Made by a program: the position numbers and the translations under genes. From contig NW_022161823.1 of assembly GCF_008728515.1 (NCBI RefSeq), forward strand, positions 62,001 to 126,000: 64,000 nt of DNA. Direction: 5' to 3'. This document shows, one piece after another, positions 11,540 through 23,397 of the stretch (positions are counted from its first letter, which is position 1; every line of letters begins with the position of its first letter). This DNA comes from Papio anubis (taxonomy: Eukaryota; Chordata; Mammalia; Primates; Cercopithecidae). The notes beneath the pieces are model-generated. The model did not search any database, was not told the DNA's origin, and saw only the letters and a list, made by a program, of their open reading frames with translations.

Positions 11540-12790
11540 CAATGTGCTTTATATGTTGGAATTCCATCAGCCAACGGAAGTAGACTCATGAAAGGAGCTA
11601 ATATTTGTGTTATCAGAATCATGGAAGAATAGGAGAAAGAGGTCAGGGCTAAAAAAGTACTAGAAAAAATAATTGCTGAAAACTCCCCAAATTTGACAGA
11701 CACAAACCTACAGATTCAAAGTAAACTCTCAACTGGGTAATCCTCAAAAAAGCCAAGCCAAGAAACATCATAATCAGACTTCTGAAAAAAAAAGACGAAA
11801 ACTTGAAACCAGCCAGAGAAAAATGACACCTTACCTCTAGGGGAAAAGCAATTCAAATAATAGCAGATTTACCATCAGAAACCATGCAGGCCAAAAGGAA
11901 GTGGCACGGTATTTTTCAGGTGCTGAAAGAAAAGAACTGTCAACCCAGAATCCTACACCCAGTGAAAATACTAAGGAAGGAAGGGGAAGTCAAGACTCTC
12001 AAATAAAGGAGAAATTAAAAAATGTGTTGCCAAACAGAAATGAAAAAATAAGAGAAGAAATCGTGGACTGTTAGAAAGGAAAGAAAATCAGTATGCAAAC
12101 TAAGAATAAACATAGAGGTTGGGCATGGTGGCTCACACCTGTAATCCCAGCACTTTGGGAGGCTAAGGTGGGCAGATCACCTGAGGTCAGGAGCTCGAGA
12201 CCAGCATGGCCAACATAGTGAAACTCTGTCTGTACTAAAAATACAAAAAAAATTAGCCAGGCGTGGTGGTGGGTGCCTGTAATCCCAGATACTCAGGAGG
12301 CTGAGGCATGAGAATCGTTTGAACACAGGAGGTACAGGTTGCAGTGAGCCGAGATCACACCACTGCACTCTAGCCTGGGCGACAGAACAAGGCTCCATCT
12401 CAAAATAAATAAATAAATAAATAAGAGAGAAAAAGAGTAAATACAGAGCAATAAGTTTTTCTTTCCCTCTTAAGTTTTCTAAATTATGTTGACATTTGAA
12501 GTAAAAGCAAAAATTTTTAACGCTGCCTGACATGGTTCTAACCGTAGAAGAAAAGGAAAACAATTGCATTCCAAATGGGAGAGGGTAAAGGGAAATAAGG
12601 TTTCCATATTTTGCACCAGGCCTGAAGAAATTTCCTATGATAACATGATACTAAGATGGCTATATTCTTTTTCTCATCTGTATTTCCAGGATATCCTCTC
12701 ACTTTGACAGAATTAAACAGGAGATTTTTAAAAATTCATTTAATGGGTATAAATTATATCTCAATAAATTGCTTTTAAAAATAAAATATG
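11540..12790 (+). mobile_element. Old L1M or HAL1 fragment (ORF1 region)
   Basis: About 11620-12010 resembles the C-terminal half of an L1-type ORF1, including a stretch readable as ETMQAKRKWHGIFQVLKEKN and CQPRIL. About 12425-12620, after an Alu, continues into the following untranslated region. Heavily mutated. I cannot separate L1M from HAL1 without a search. Confidence 0.65.
12117..12424 (+). mobile_element. AluS
   Basis: Full-length, (AAAT)n tail; inserted in the old L1M/HAL1. Confidence 0.95.
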
Positions 12791-12791
12791 T

Positions 12792-13105
12792 GGCCAGGTA
12801 TGATGGCTCACGCCTATTGTCCCAGTACTTTGGGAGGCCAAGGTGGGAGGATTATTTGAGGCCAGGAGTCTGCGATCAGGCTTAGCAACACAGCAAAGTC
12901 CTGTCCTAAAAAAATAACAACTAGAAGATAAAAAACTCAGCTGTGGTGGTGTGCCTGTAATCCTAGCTATTTTTCTAGAGGCTGAGGCAGGATGATCGCT
13001 TGAGCCCAGCAGTTTGAGGGTACAGTGACCCATGATTATGCCACTATACTCATACTCTAGTCTGGACAACAGAGTTGAGAATAGTTGAGAATCAGATTAA
13101 AAAAT
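12792..13105 (+). mobile_element. AluJ
   Basis: Strongly diverged; followed by an AT dinucleotide run at about 13101-13118. Confidence 0.85.
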
Positions 13106-13116
13106 ATATATATATA

Positions 13117-13249
13117 TGGCTAGACATGGGGCTCATGCTTGTAATTCCAGTGCCAAGACAGGAGGATTACTTGAGGCCAGAAGAATAGCCTGGGCAATAT
13201 AGTGAGATGCTATATTCCAATAAAAATAATGATAAAATTTAAAAAAAAA
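13117..13249 (+). mobile_element. Alu monomer, diverged
   Basis: Single arm with deletions: gctcatgcttgtaattccag and gaatagcctgggcaatatag. Confidence 0.7.
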
Positions 13250-13270
13250 GAATATGACAAAGAAAAATGG

Positions 13271-13571
13271 GGCTGGGCACGGTGGCTCACGCCTGTAATC
13301 CCAGCACTTTGGGAGGCCGAGACAGGCGGATCACGAGGTCAGGAGATCGAGACCATCCTGGCTAACATGGTGAAATCCCGTCTCTACTAAAAAATACAAA
13401 AAACTAGCCGGGCGAGGTGGTGGGCGCCTGTAGTCCCAGCTACTCGGGAGGCTGAGGTAGGAGAATGGTGTAAACCCGGGAGGCAGAGCTTGCAGTGAGC
13501 CGAGATCGTGCCACTGCACTCCAGCCTGGGCAACAGAGCGAGACTCCATCTCAAAAAAAAAAAAAAAAAAG
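13271..13571 (+). mobile_element. AluY
   Basis: Flanked by aaagaaaaatgg on both sides. Confidence 0.95.
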
Positions 13572-13669
13572 AAAAGAAAAATGGATACCTCCCCTCAAAA
13601 TATATTTTGTTTTCACTCATTAAACTTTAATGCAATTCCTTTTAAAAAATATTTTATAAGAAAATTCCT

Positions 13670-13832
13670 TTAGCCAGGTGTGGTGACATGTGCCTGGATT
13701 CCCAGCTACTCAGGAGGCTGAGGACAGAGGATCATTTGAACCCGAGAGTTTGAGGCTGTAGTGACACATAATCACACCATTGCATTACAGCTTGGAGACA
13801 GAGTGAGACTCTGTCAAAAAAAAAAAAAAAAA
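13670..13832 (+). mobile_element. Alu right-arm fragment
   Basis: Partial Alu whose A tail runs directly into a GGAA microsatellite. Confidence 0.85.
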
Positions 13833-13903
13833 GGAAGGAAGGAAGGAAGGAAGGAAGGAAGGAAGGAAGGAAGGAAGGAAGGAAGGAAGGAAGGAAGGAA
13901 GAA
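13833..13903 (+). repeat. (GGAA)17 microsatellite
   Basis: Seventeen uninterrupted GGAA units directly after an Alu A tail, in PNPT1 intron 8. Confidence 0.97.
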
Positions 13904-14163
13904 CACTGCTTACAGTTGAGTCTATAGAGCTGTGCTGTCCAATATGGTAACTACTAGCCACATATGCCTATTTGCATTTAAATGATTTAAAATTAGACAA
14001 AATTAAAATTTTGGTTCCTCAGTTACTCTAGCCACATCTGAAGTGCTAAGTAGCCACATGATCAGATATAAAACATTCCCTTCACTGCAGAGAGTTCTAC
14101 TGGACAACACTGCCACGGATGCTAAAAATTTAAACATAAAAGCTTGTCAAAATGATTGCTATA

Positions 14164-14464
14164 GGCCTGGCATGGTAGCTCACGCCTGTAATTCCAGTAC
14201 TTTGGGAGGCCAAGGCAGGTGGATCACCTGAGGTCAGGAGTTTGAGACCAGCCTGGCCAACAGGTGAAACCCTATCCCTACTAAAAATAAAAAATTAGCC
14301 AGATGTGGTGGCACGCGCCTGTAGTCTCAGCTACTTGTGAGGCCAAGGCAAGAGAATCACTTGAACCCGGAGGTGGAGGTTGCAGTGAGCCGAGATCGTA
14401 CCACTGCACTCCAGCCTAGGCGACAGAGTAAGACTCCATCTCAACTAAAAACAAAACGAAAACA
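14164..14464 (+). mobile_element. AluS
   Basis: Flanked by gattgctata duplications. Confidence 0.95.
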
Positions 14465-14640
14465 AAGATTGCTATAAACTGTCAACCATTTTAGCAGTTG
14501 AAGATGCAGTTTTGAGATTAGCTGAAGCTATAAATTCTAGACACAAAATCTTTTCTAAAAACATGTTATTGGTATACTTTTTCCTGACTTATATCTTCTC
14601 ACACACAGAAATATTAGTGATATTAAATATACCAGTTGAA

Positions 14641-14727
14641 AACAAGCATCTAAAGGGCACTGTTCAGAATGTTGGTGTTGAAGTAAACAAGCATTTAAAT
14701 GCCACTGTTCAGAATGTTGGTGTTGAC
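14641..14727 (+). repeat. 45-bp tandem duplication, two copies
   Basis: Copies start at 14641 and 14686; about 40 aligned bases differ at three positions. Both contain cactgttcagaatgttggtg. In PNPT1 intron 8, between two Alus. Confidence 0.9.
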
Positions 14728-14782
14728 AGCATGGAGTAATTATTCTTACCCTGTAAGATTATACTCTAAAGATCTGGATGAC

Positions 14783-15078
14783 TGCCCAGGAGTGGTGGCT
14801 CAAGCCTGCAATCCCAGCACTTTGGGAGGCCAAGGTGGGTAGATCACCTGAGGTCAGGAGTTCAAGACCAGCCTGGCAAACACGGTGAAACCCTGTCTCT
14901 ACTAAAAATACAAAAATTGGCCAGGTGTGGTGGTGCATGCCTGTAATCCCAGCTACTCAGGAGGCTGGGTCAAAAGAATCACTTGAACCTGGGAGGCGGA
15001 GGTTGCACTGAGCCGAGATCGTGCCACTGCACTCCAGCCTGGGCAACAGAGAGAGACTTAGTTTCCAAAAAAAAAAAA
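14783..15078 (+). mobile_element. AluS
   Basis: Flanked by aaagatctggatgact and aaagatttggacgact. Confidence 0.95.
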
Positions 15079-15504
15079 AGATTTGGACGACTAAATATTT
15101 TAATAACGAAATAGTAGCAATTACTTTTTTGTATTTTTGTATCACAAAAGTTCCATGATGGTGGTATTTCACTTGGACCCGATGTTAACTTTAACAGGTA
15201 AACAAGGGGTTAAAATGCATATTTGATGCATCTTTATGAATGCAGAGAGCTGGTTAAATAGCTGCATGGAAATAGTGATACAAAAGTCATAAACTGGAGG
15301 CTGGTAATTCCTAAAAAACCATCTCCTTACAGGTTGGTTCTGAATTACTCTCAGTCTCCCTCTACCCAAGACTACTCTCTGAAATTTATGCAGTCTCTAG
15401 AGTCTCATTCTTCCCTCCTGAGAGCAACAGGTGAGAAGAGCCAGCTGGAAGTCTGCCTATGGGGTTTCTATGGCATGCCATATGTGCAGCAAAGATTCCT
15501 TGGT

Positions 15505-15811
15505 TCTGCTGGGTGCAGTGGCTCATGCCTGTAACCCTAGCACTTTTGGAGGCTGAAGCAGGTGGATCGCTTAAGGCCAGAAATTCAAGACCAGCCTAGC
15601 CAACATGGCAAAATCCCGTCTCTACTAAAAATACAAAAATTAGCTGGGCGTGGCGGCGCATGCCTATAATCCCAGCTACTTGGGAGACTGGGCAGGAGAA
15701 TCAATTGAACTTGGGAGGCAGAGGTTGCAGTGAGCTGAGACTGCACTGCTGCACTCCTCTACCCTGGGAGACAGAGCGAGACTCGGTCTCAAAAAAAAAA
15801 AAAAAAAAAAA
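15505..15811 (+). mobile_element. AluS
   Basis: Full-length with a 22-base A tail. Confidence 0.95.
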
Positions 15812-15924
15812 ATTGTGAAGTAGTCCATTCCTCTAATGTCTACTTACAATTAGAAGAGTTCAAACTCTAAGGTAGATAGCGGCTATATGACCAATTAACA
15901 ACAGGTTTATTTCCGTGTCTTAAT

Positions 15925-16060
15925 GATAATAGCAAGTATTAACTGTATGCTTATTAGGTACCAGTAACATGCTGGGCACTTTGCAAACCTTGACTCCTAT
16001 CTTCATAACTACCCTGTAAAGTAACCAGACTAGTTTACTAATAGAGAATAAACGAACACT
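15925..16060 (-). mobile_element. MIR, antisense
   Basis: ttattaggtaccagtaacat with gctgggcactttgcaaac and the actaccctgtaaag core. Confidence 0.55.
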
Positions 16061-16130
16061 GTAACTTTCAGCAAAAAATTCAGATGCAGATGAACAGGAA
16101 ACCAATACTTTCCTCAAGGCTCCAAGATGC

Positions 16131-16890
16131 TCAAACATGAAGTAGACATCATCTATTATTCATAGCTTCCTCATTCTTTGGAATATCCTCTCTACATTTT
16201 GACAGTTACCCACAGTACGAATCCCACCTTCCAGAGGCAGAATACAAAAATCATTTCCTTGCCTTCCTTGCAGTCGAGGGTATAGTCATGTGCCACAGTT
16301 CTGCTCAATGAGATGTAAGTAGAAACTGCTGTGTGGGGATTTCTGGGAAAGCTGCTTAAAACGCAGGTTGACTCACTCAACTGCCACACACCTTTTTGCT
16401 ATTCCCTTCTTTTTTCTTCCTCCTGCCTATAAGTCAGATACGTTGGCCAGAGCTCTTCATGCCAGTTCATAAGCATGAAGATGAGGCCACATCTTGAGGA
16501 TAACAGAGGAGAAAGCTAAAAGGAATCTAGATTTCCTAAGATGTCATGGAACCACTATCACTGTCTTAGATTTACCACCTCTGAATTTCTTTTACCTGAG
16601 AGAAATATAACGTTTCCATCCTGTTTAAGTCTTATTTTGTTCGACAACACAACCCCCAACTAATACATGGGGATTTTTCTTACTTATAGAACCTAGTTTT
16701 AACTTTATCACTGGCTAACATACCAGAAGCAGAAGCTGGAAATGAGATGTTTCACATATTACTTGTACAAAAAAGCAGTAATAGTTGAATAGTTTGTTTC
16801 ATCAAAATGTTCCCACATCAGAAGACCCTATGTCAAAAAGTCCCACACATCAAATATCACATAGTAGAATAAACCAACAATAAAAGCCCT
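16131..16890. other. Intron 8, unclassified
   Basis: Non-Alu sequence with an old-LTR or MER-like flavour (gatgaggccacatcttgagg; ccatcctgtttaagtctt; ccaactaatacatgg), but no clear boundaries. Confidence 0.35.
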
Positions 16891-16904
16891 TAAATAATTT
16901 GTCC

Positions 16905-17230
16905 AGCCGGGCGCGGTGGCTCAAGCCTGTAATCCCAGCACTTTGGGAGGCCGAGACGGGTGGATCACGAGGTCAGGAGATCGAGACTATCCTGGTTAAC
17001 ATGGTGAAACCCCGTCTCTACTAAAAAATACAAAAAACTAGCCGGACGAGGTGGCGGACGCCTGTAGTCCCAGCTACTCGGGAGGCTGAGGCAGGAGAAT
17101 GGCGTGAACCCGGGAGGCGGAGCTTGCAGTGAGCTGAGATCCGGCCACTGCACTCCAGCCTGGGTGACAGAGCGAGACTCCGTCTCAAAAAATAAATAAA
17201 TAAATAAATAAAAAATAAAAAAATAAATAA
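16905..17230 (+). mobile_element. AluY, cercopithecoid type
   Basis: Near consensus, right arm carries gatccggccactg (17138-17150), complex AAAT tail, flanked by aaataatttgtcca. Confidence 0.95.
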
Positions 17231-17235
17231 AAATA

Positions 17236-17325
17236 ATTTGTCCAAGATCACACGATTATAGTGGCAGAGACAGGTTTCAAATCCAGGTCATTCTGACTGC
17301 TAAAGTCCATTTTCCTTCCACAGAA
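17236..17325 (-). mobile_element. MIR, antisense, split by AluY
   Basis: tccaagatcacacgattat, ggcagagacaggtttcaaat and tctgactgctaaagtcc follow the 5' half of MIR in antisense. Confidence 0.65.
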
Positions 17326-17598
17326 CAAGGACTTGATTTTCATTCATGCAAGTATGGCATTTCTGTTACAAGGAGGATGTGAAAATGGCCCATGGTCAAT
17401 GCATTTCTTCTATTTTATTACTCGTTTTCCACCTAGTAGAAATGGGTCACTTCTCAAGAGGATACCAAGCAGACTTAGAAATAGCTAAATTATAATATTT
17501 AAACTAATACAATGGTTACTACCAGACTTAGAACTTCTAGTTTTAAACTAAGTTATTTAGACTAATAACTTATTAGTCTAAACATAATTACTGAAATT

Positions 17599-17905
17599 GG
17601 CCGGGCGCGGTGGCTCAAGCCTGTAATCCCAGCACTTTGGGAGGCCGAGACGGGTGGATCACGAGGTCAGGAGATCGAGACCATCCTGGCTAACACGGTG
17701 AAACCCCGTCTCTACTAAAAAAAATACAAAAAACTAGCCAGGCGAGGTGGCGGGCGTCTGTAGTCCCAGCTACTCGGGAGGCTGAGGCAGGAGAAGGGCG
17801 TAAACCCAGGAGGCAGAGCTTGCAGTGAGCTGAGATCTGTCCACTGCACTCCAGCCTGGGCGACAGAGCGAGACTCCGTCTCAAAAAAAAATAAATAAAA
17901 ATAGA
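17599..17905 (+). mobile_element. AluY, cercopithecoid type
   Basis: Near consensus with ctcaagcctg and aaaactagcc-type variants; flanked by an unusually long near-duplicate of about 27 bases (see findings). Confidence 0.95.
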
Positions 17906-18179
17906 AATTATTCTTAGACAAAATATTAGTCTAAAAATAATTACTGAAATGGTCTTGGTAAATACTTTTGTATATTTTAAATAAAATTGAGTAAAATCCT
18001 GTAATCTTAGGTATCATTTGATATGAAGCAAGAGCACTACAAAAATAGGACAGAGATAAAACATAACCAAAATTTTTATGGCTACCGACAAAACATACAC
18101 ACAAAGATTTTAAATTTAGTTTAAGAAGAAAGAACTTGTAAGTAAAATCCAGAACAAATGAGGTATTTAAACAACTTAC

Positions 18180-18293
18180 CAATCTGACTTTTAGGTGCTC
18201 CAGCAACCACTAAATTTAAAGTACTGGAAGACATTTCTTTTCTTGTTGGGTTAACAACATATTCTCCATCAATCATTCCTATTCGTACTGCCC
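18180..18293 (-). CDS. PNPT1: PNPT1 exon 8, residues 189-226 plus 1 nt
   Basis: Encodes GAVRIGMIDGEYVVNPTRKE and then MSSSTLNLVVAGAPKSQI, the end of the first RNase PH-like domain. Acceptor TTTTAG|GG and donor ATTG|GTAAGT. It is 114 nt, divisible by three. Confidence 0.97.
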
Positions 18294-18369
18294 CTAAAAT
18301 GTATTAGAACATTGGCAACTGTTTAATGGAAATTCCCAGTTTTCAAGACATTATTCCAGTGATGGCTTC

Positions 18370-18830
18370 AACCCCATCTTTGATTGTGACCACAGAATAA
18401 AATCCATGTTTCTAACACGGTATTTAAGACCCACAGAACATCCTACCCCACCCTACCTTCTGGCCTCATGGACTACTCTGAATTGGTCAAATATACCACT
18501 TCTTCCACACCTCTGGGATTATGCTTATGTTTGGCCCCTGGTCTAGAGAGGATTCTCCCTAAGGCAAATGCTTAACACCAGACCCTACTAGGGTTCAGCT
18601 TACACAATGACTACTCTGAGGAGCCCTCCTTGACAACCTGACCACACAAAATCAAACCTGCTCTTCTCTATCATATTCTTAGCACTTTAACTATGTTTTT
18701 ATAATACCACTGATTATAAATAATTATCTGTCTTCTTTATGCTGAAAGCAATAACGGCATCTTTCATTGTTGTATTGCTAGGGCCTGGTCTGCCTAGGAC
18801 ACTTGATAATTATTTACTCAATGAGCCATT
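18370..18830 (+). mobile_element. L2 fragment
   Basis: tggcttcaaccccatctttg through ctctgaggagccctccttg and agcactttaactatg follows the 3' L2 pattern. It lies in PNPT1 intron 7/8 territory, just upstream (gene sense) of exon 8. Confidence 0.65.
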
Positions 18831-19159
18831 TTTATATCGCATGATTATGACTCTAACAGCCATAAGTTACATTAATTTTATCCTGAAGGAGTATATACTC
18901 TGCAATTTCCCAGTTAAAAGAAAAAAGAAAAAAAGAAGTCCTCTAACGGAAAGAGGCAATTATGAAGTCAAAATATCTAGGGACATAAAATCTATAACAC
19001 CATAACATACTGCTATTAGAAACAGAACCCACGACAAGGATGAAAATATCTGAAAGACCTGAAAGGAGACTTAGAATGTCATCTAGTTCAATTCATAGTG
19101 GCTACTACTTACTGAAAAAAAATATACATATGATTTCTTATTTTTAAATCCTAACTTAC

Positions 19160-19207
19160 CAACAGGTCCATTCCAAGGAATATCTGATAATGACAGGGCC
19201 ACGGAAG
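19160..19207 (-). CDS. PNPT1: PNPT1 exon 7, residues 173-188 plus 1 nt
   Basis: Encodes ASVALSLSDIPWNGPV in the first RNase PH-like core. Acceptor TTTAAG|CT and donor GTTG|GTAAGT. It lies only 95 nt from exon 6, making the shortest intron seen. The 48-nt length is divisible by three. Confidence 0.97.
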
Positions 19208-19240
19208 CTTAAAAATGGAGAAAAATAAGGGCTGAAATTA

Positions 19241-19390
<150 letters not shown>

Positions 19391-19434
19391 TCACTTAAAA
19401 TAATCTGTTTGATTTGGAAGGGTTATCATTTAGG

Positions 19435-20045
19435 TTAACATCCTGGCCTAAAATACAAGAGCACTATATGGCTAAAAGCAGGGGCTTTGTAGCCAAACCT
19501 CTTAATTTTGGCTATCATTTAACTAAATGCTTGACATTGGATAAATTACTTAAATTAAACCCGAAAAGCTTTCTCATCTTTAAAAGGGAAAAACAGGCCA
19601 GGCGTTGTGGCTCACGCCTGTAATCTCAGCACTTTGGGAGGCTGAGGAGGGCAGATCACCTGAGGTCAGGAGTTTGAGACTAGTCTGATCAAAATGGTGA
19701 AACCCTGTTGCTACTAAAAAGACAAAAATTAGCCAGGTGTAGCGGCCAGTGCCTGTAGTCCCAGCTGAGGCAGTCCCAGTTCAGGAGGCTGAGGCAGAAG
19801 AATCTCTTGAACCCAGGAGGTAGAGGTTGTAGTGAGCTGAGATCGCGCCATTGCACTCCAGCCTGGATGCCAGAGTGAGACTCTGTTACTAAATAAATAA
19901 ATAAATGGGATAAATAATGGCATCTTCCCAAAGGGTGCCTACGAGGATTAGAGAAATACTGTAGGTAAAGCACTTATCACAGTCCTCACATGTTGCAAAT
20001 ATTCAGTAAATGTTAGCTCTTTCTATCATATAAAAATATTTTCTA
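19435..20045 (+). mobile_element. MIR, split by Alu
   Basis: Left part: gggctttgtagccaaacctc and ttactaaattactt-like core to tctcatctttaaaag. Right part after the Alu: gataaataatggcatcttcc and cagtaaatgttagctctttc. Confidence 0.7.
19596..19905 (+). mobile_element. AluS
   Basis: Has a small internal tandem duplication around cagctgaggcagtcccagtt; (AAAT)n tail; inserted in a MIR. Confidence 0.95.
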
Positions 20046-20345
20046 GGCCAGGCATGGTGGCTCATGCCTGTAAACCCAGCACTTTGGGAGGCCGAGGTGG
20101 GCGGATCACCTGAGGTTGGGAGTTCAAGACCAGCCTGGCCAACATGGCAAAACCCCGTCTCTACTAAAAATACAAAAATTAGCCATGCGTGGTAGTGCAC
20201 GCCTATAGTTCCAGCTACTAGGGAGGCTGAGGCGGGAGAATCACTTGAACCTGGAGGCAGAGGTTTCAGTGAGCTGAGACCGCGCCACTGGACACCAGCC
20301 TGGGCAACAAGAGCAAAACTCTGTCTCAAAAAAAAAGAAAAAAAA
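20046..20345 (+). mobile_element. AluS
   Basis: First of three head-to-tail Alus between exons 6 and 5. Confidence 0.95.
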
Positions 20346-20353
20346 TTCTGTTG

Positions 20354-20656
20354 GGCAGGGTGCGGTGGCTCACACCTGTAATACCAGCACGTTAGGAGGC
20401 TGAGGCAGGGGATCACTTGAGGTCAGGAGTTCAAGACCAGTCTGGCCAACATGGCAAAACCCCATTTCTATTAAAAATACAAAAAAATTAGCTGGGTGTG
20501 GTGGCGGGCACCTGTAATCCCAGCTACTCAGGAGGCTGAGGCAGGGAGAATCGTTTGAACCTGGGAGGCGGAGATTGCAGTGAGCCGAGATCGCGCCATT
20601 GCACTCCAGCCTGGGTGACAGCGAGAGATTCCGTCTCCAAAAAAAAAAAAAAAAAA
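20354..20656 (+). mobile_element. AluS
   Basis: Second of the three; ttctgtt flanks. Confidence 0.95.
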
Positions 20657-20737
20657 GTTCTGTTTATAAGCATAGATGAAACAAACTTTATACTGCAATA
20701 ATGTGCCCATGTCATGCACTTAAGAAAAAAACTTCTC

Positions 20738-21036
20738 TGACTGGGTGTGCTGGCTCATAGCTGTAATACCAGTAGTTTGGGAGGCTGAGGCAAGAGGATT
20801 GCTTGAAAGCAGGAGTTTGAGACCAGCCTGGCTTACATAGTGAAACCCCCCTCTACAAAAAAAAAAAAAAAAACTTAGCTGGGTATGGTGGTTTGTGCCT
20901 GTAGTCCCAGCTACTTAGAAGGCTAAGTGGGGAGGATCACTTGGGCTCAGGAGTTTGAGGCTGCAGTGAGTTATAACCATGCCAACTGTACCCCAGCCTG
21001 GGCAACAGAGGCCCTGACTCAAAAAAAACAAAAAAC
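20738..21036 (+). mobile_element. AluJ
   Basis: Third of the three, diverged; flanked by aaaacttctctga and aaaacttcctgag. Confidence 0.9.
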
Positions 21037-21229
21037 AAAACTTCCTGAGGTTAAGGCTGTGATATTCTTGCAAAGGCATATTTGCAAGGTGTATTTATTT
21101 ATTTCAAATGAATAAAATGGTTACTTAAGTATACGTGTCATTACCCTGAAAGAAAATATTATTCAGAAAGTATTAACATATAATAAAGTAGAGGTTCAGA
21201 GGATCCAGCAATAAAATTAGGTAATAAAA

Positions 21230-21420
21230 ATTAGCTATGTTGGTTGTCCTATTCCCAGCCTGATCTGGTCTCTACTCACTCTAGTCACGCTGATCTTCTT
21301 TTTAAACTCACTAATTTCTTTCCTGCCTCTGGACTTTCAATGCTTCCCTGACACACCTTGGTTGGCTAACTCCTACTCATAATTCAGGTGTCAACTCAAA
21401 TAGACACTGAATAAATGTTA
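21230..21420 (+). mobile_element. L2 fragment
   Basis: cctgatctggtctctactca, actcctactcataattcagg and tgtcaactcaaatag are L2-like. Confidence 0.55.
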
Positions 21421-21443
21421 GCTTTGTAAAAGTACTATCTTTT

Positions 21444-21742
21444 GGCCGGGCACAGTGGCTCATGCCTGCAATCCTAGCACTTTGGGAAGCCGAGGGGGGC
21501 GGATCACGAGGTCAGGAGCTCGAGACCAGCCTGACCAACATGGTGAAAACTGGTCTCTACTAAAAATACAAAAATTAGCCGGGTGTGGTGGTGCGTGCCT
21601 GTAATCCCAGCTACTCAGGAGGCTGAGGCAGGAGAATCACTTGAACCTGGGAGGCAGAGGTTGCAGTGAGCTGAGATCGTGCCATTGCACTCTAGCCTGG
21701 GTGACACAGTGAGACTCGGTCTTAAAAAAAAAAAAAAAAAAA
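21444..21742 (+). mobile_element. AluS
   Basis: Flanked by aaagtactatctttt on both sides. Confidence 0.95.
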
Positions 21743-21896
21743 AGTACTATCTTTTTTCGAAAACTTACTGTAAAATATAACAGTATCATAAAAAATTCTT
21801 ATGTTCTTTCTAATGTTTAGTCTAGGAAGTATTGCAGAGATTCATTAAGTAATTTTTGATTGATCTGGCAACTAAAAAACCTAAAGCAGAACCTAC

Positions 21897-21946
21897 CTGT
21901 GTATCATAGAAGTAGCCAGCTGGAAAGAGCGGTCTAATTGAACGAT
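21897..21946 (-). CDS. PNPT1: PNPT1 exon 5, residues 135-151
   Basis: Encodes DRSIRPLFPAGYFYDTQ, the RNase PH-family D-R-x-I-R-P-L-F signature. Asp135 is formed across the exon 4-5 junction. Acceptor TTGGCAG|AT and donor CAG|GTAGGT; ends in phase 0. Confidence 0.97.
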
Positions 21947-22322
21947 CTGCCAAAAGAAAAAAAAAGACATTAAACCGTACTGACAGAGTTGCTTTACAGT
22001 TCAAAACTTTTGAACTAATATAGATAGCCATTCAATATGTTTTCAAGAAAAATCCCCTTGGACCAATTTATTAAGAGGGACACAGATAAATGTCAGTGCT
22101 TCCACTATTACATACCATGCCCTAACAACAAAAAACAAACACAGAAGGAGTACATTAACAATAAAGATTGGGGAGCAATTTTTCATTCTGGTTCCACAGG
22201 CAACAGTTACATATATAAGCAGAGCAAAGACACTTAAGACCAATAGCAGACCAAAAAAAAATGCTTCCTTGCTACTTTCTGTCTGAAGACTGTATATAAA
22301 TATACCTAAAATAGCAATTTCT

Positions 22323-22611
22323 GGCCGACCGCAGTGGCTCACGCCTGCAATCCCAGCACTTTGGGAGGCTGAGGTGGGCGGATCAAGAGATCAGGAGTTC
22401 AAGACCAGCCTGAGTAACATGTAGAAACCCCGTCTCTACTAAAAATACAAAAATCAGCCAGGCATGGTGGTGGGCGCCCGTAATCCCAGCTACCCAGGAG
22501 GCTGAGGCAGCAGAATCACTTGAACCCGGAAGGCAGAGGTTGCAGTGAGCCAAGACTGCGCCATTGCACCCCAGCCTGGGTGACAGAGCAAGACTCCGTC
22601 TCAAAAAAAAA
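22323..22611 (+). mobile_element. AluS
   Basis: Full-length; agcaattt flanks. Confidence 0.95.
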
Positions 22612-22814
22612 AGCAATTTATGGGTAGAAGAGCTATAATTACATACGATCCCACAATATGTAGGGATGTTAAACATTTGAAAGATTATGGACATTATTTC
22701 AGTAGCTGATAAATATAATGTTTAGGAATTACTATTCTGAACATGAAAAAATGTACTAGGAATAGATTCAACAGAGTAGAGGCATGGACCATAAAATTCA
22801 TATGCTCAATAGAA

Positions 22815-22990
22815 ATTTACTCATTTAGTCAACAAATATTTATTGAATGCCTATTCTGTGCTAAGCAGTATAACAGGTACTAGGGATTCAACAGTGAAGA
22901 AACAAAAGCTTTTTTCTCCCAGTGCCCACATTTAAGTGAGGGAAGAGAAAGAGTGAATAATCTTATGCGGCGTTAATGCTATGAAGGAAA
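22815..22990 (-). mobile_element. L2/MIR-like relic
   Basis: aacaaatatttattgaatgc and ctgtgctaagcagtataac followed by a diverged tail. Confidence 0.5.
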
Positions 22991-23077
22991 ACTTAAGATA
23001 TACTGTAGAACACAGATGCAAAAGATGCTAATATAGGCATATCAGAGAAGATGAATGCGTCTATGTTAATATCTTAC

Positions 23078-23183
23078 CTATTATTCGACTTGTAAGAATT
23101 TCTTTATCAGAAGTACCAATCTCTCTTCTCAGATAGTTTGTGGGAATTCTACCTGCTGCAGCAGCTTTTTGTCTGTAGTCAAC
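23078..23183 (-). CDS. PNPT1: PNPT1 exon 4, residues 100-134 plus 1 nt
   Basis: Encodes VDYRQKAAAAGRIPTNYLRR and continues EIGTSDKEILTSRII. The YLRRE motif (residues 116-120) is the counterpart of the FFRRE RNA-contact loop of bacterial PNPase. Acceptor CTTCAG|GTT and donor ATAG|GTAAGA. Confidence 0.97.
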
Positions 23184-23397
23184 CTGAAGCAGCAAAAAAA
23201 AAAAAAAAGTTCATATAATTCTTTTTGTAGAAACAAACTATACTGTAAGAACTACTATATGAATGCTAATTCTCCTGAGGTCGCCAACAACACAGTCTAG
23301 ACTCAGAGCAGAAAATATTTTACTTACTTAGCATTTTATATCTTTTGGGGAAAGGAAAGTTGATAGAAATGTTTCCGCAAAGTGAAATAAAAAAATG

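Noticed and set aside
13825..13905. CRISPR-like or satellite array
   Set aside because: Simple GGAA microsatellite in a primate genome, no spacers.
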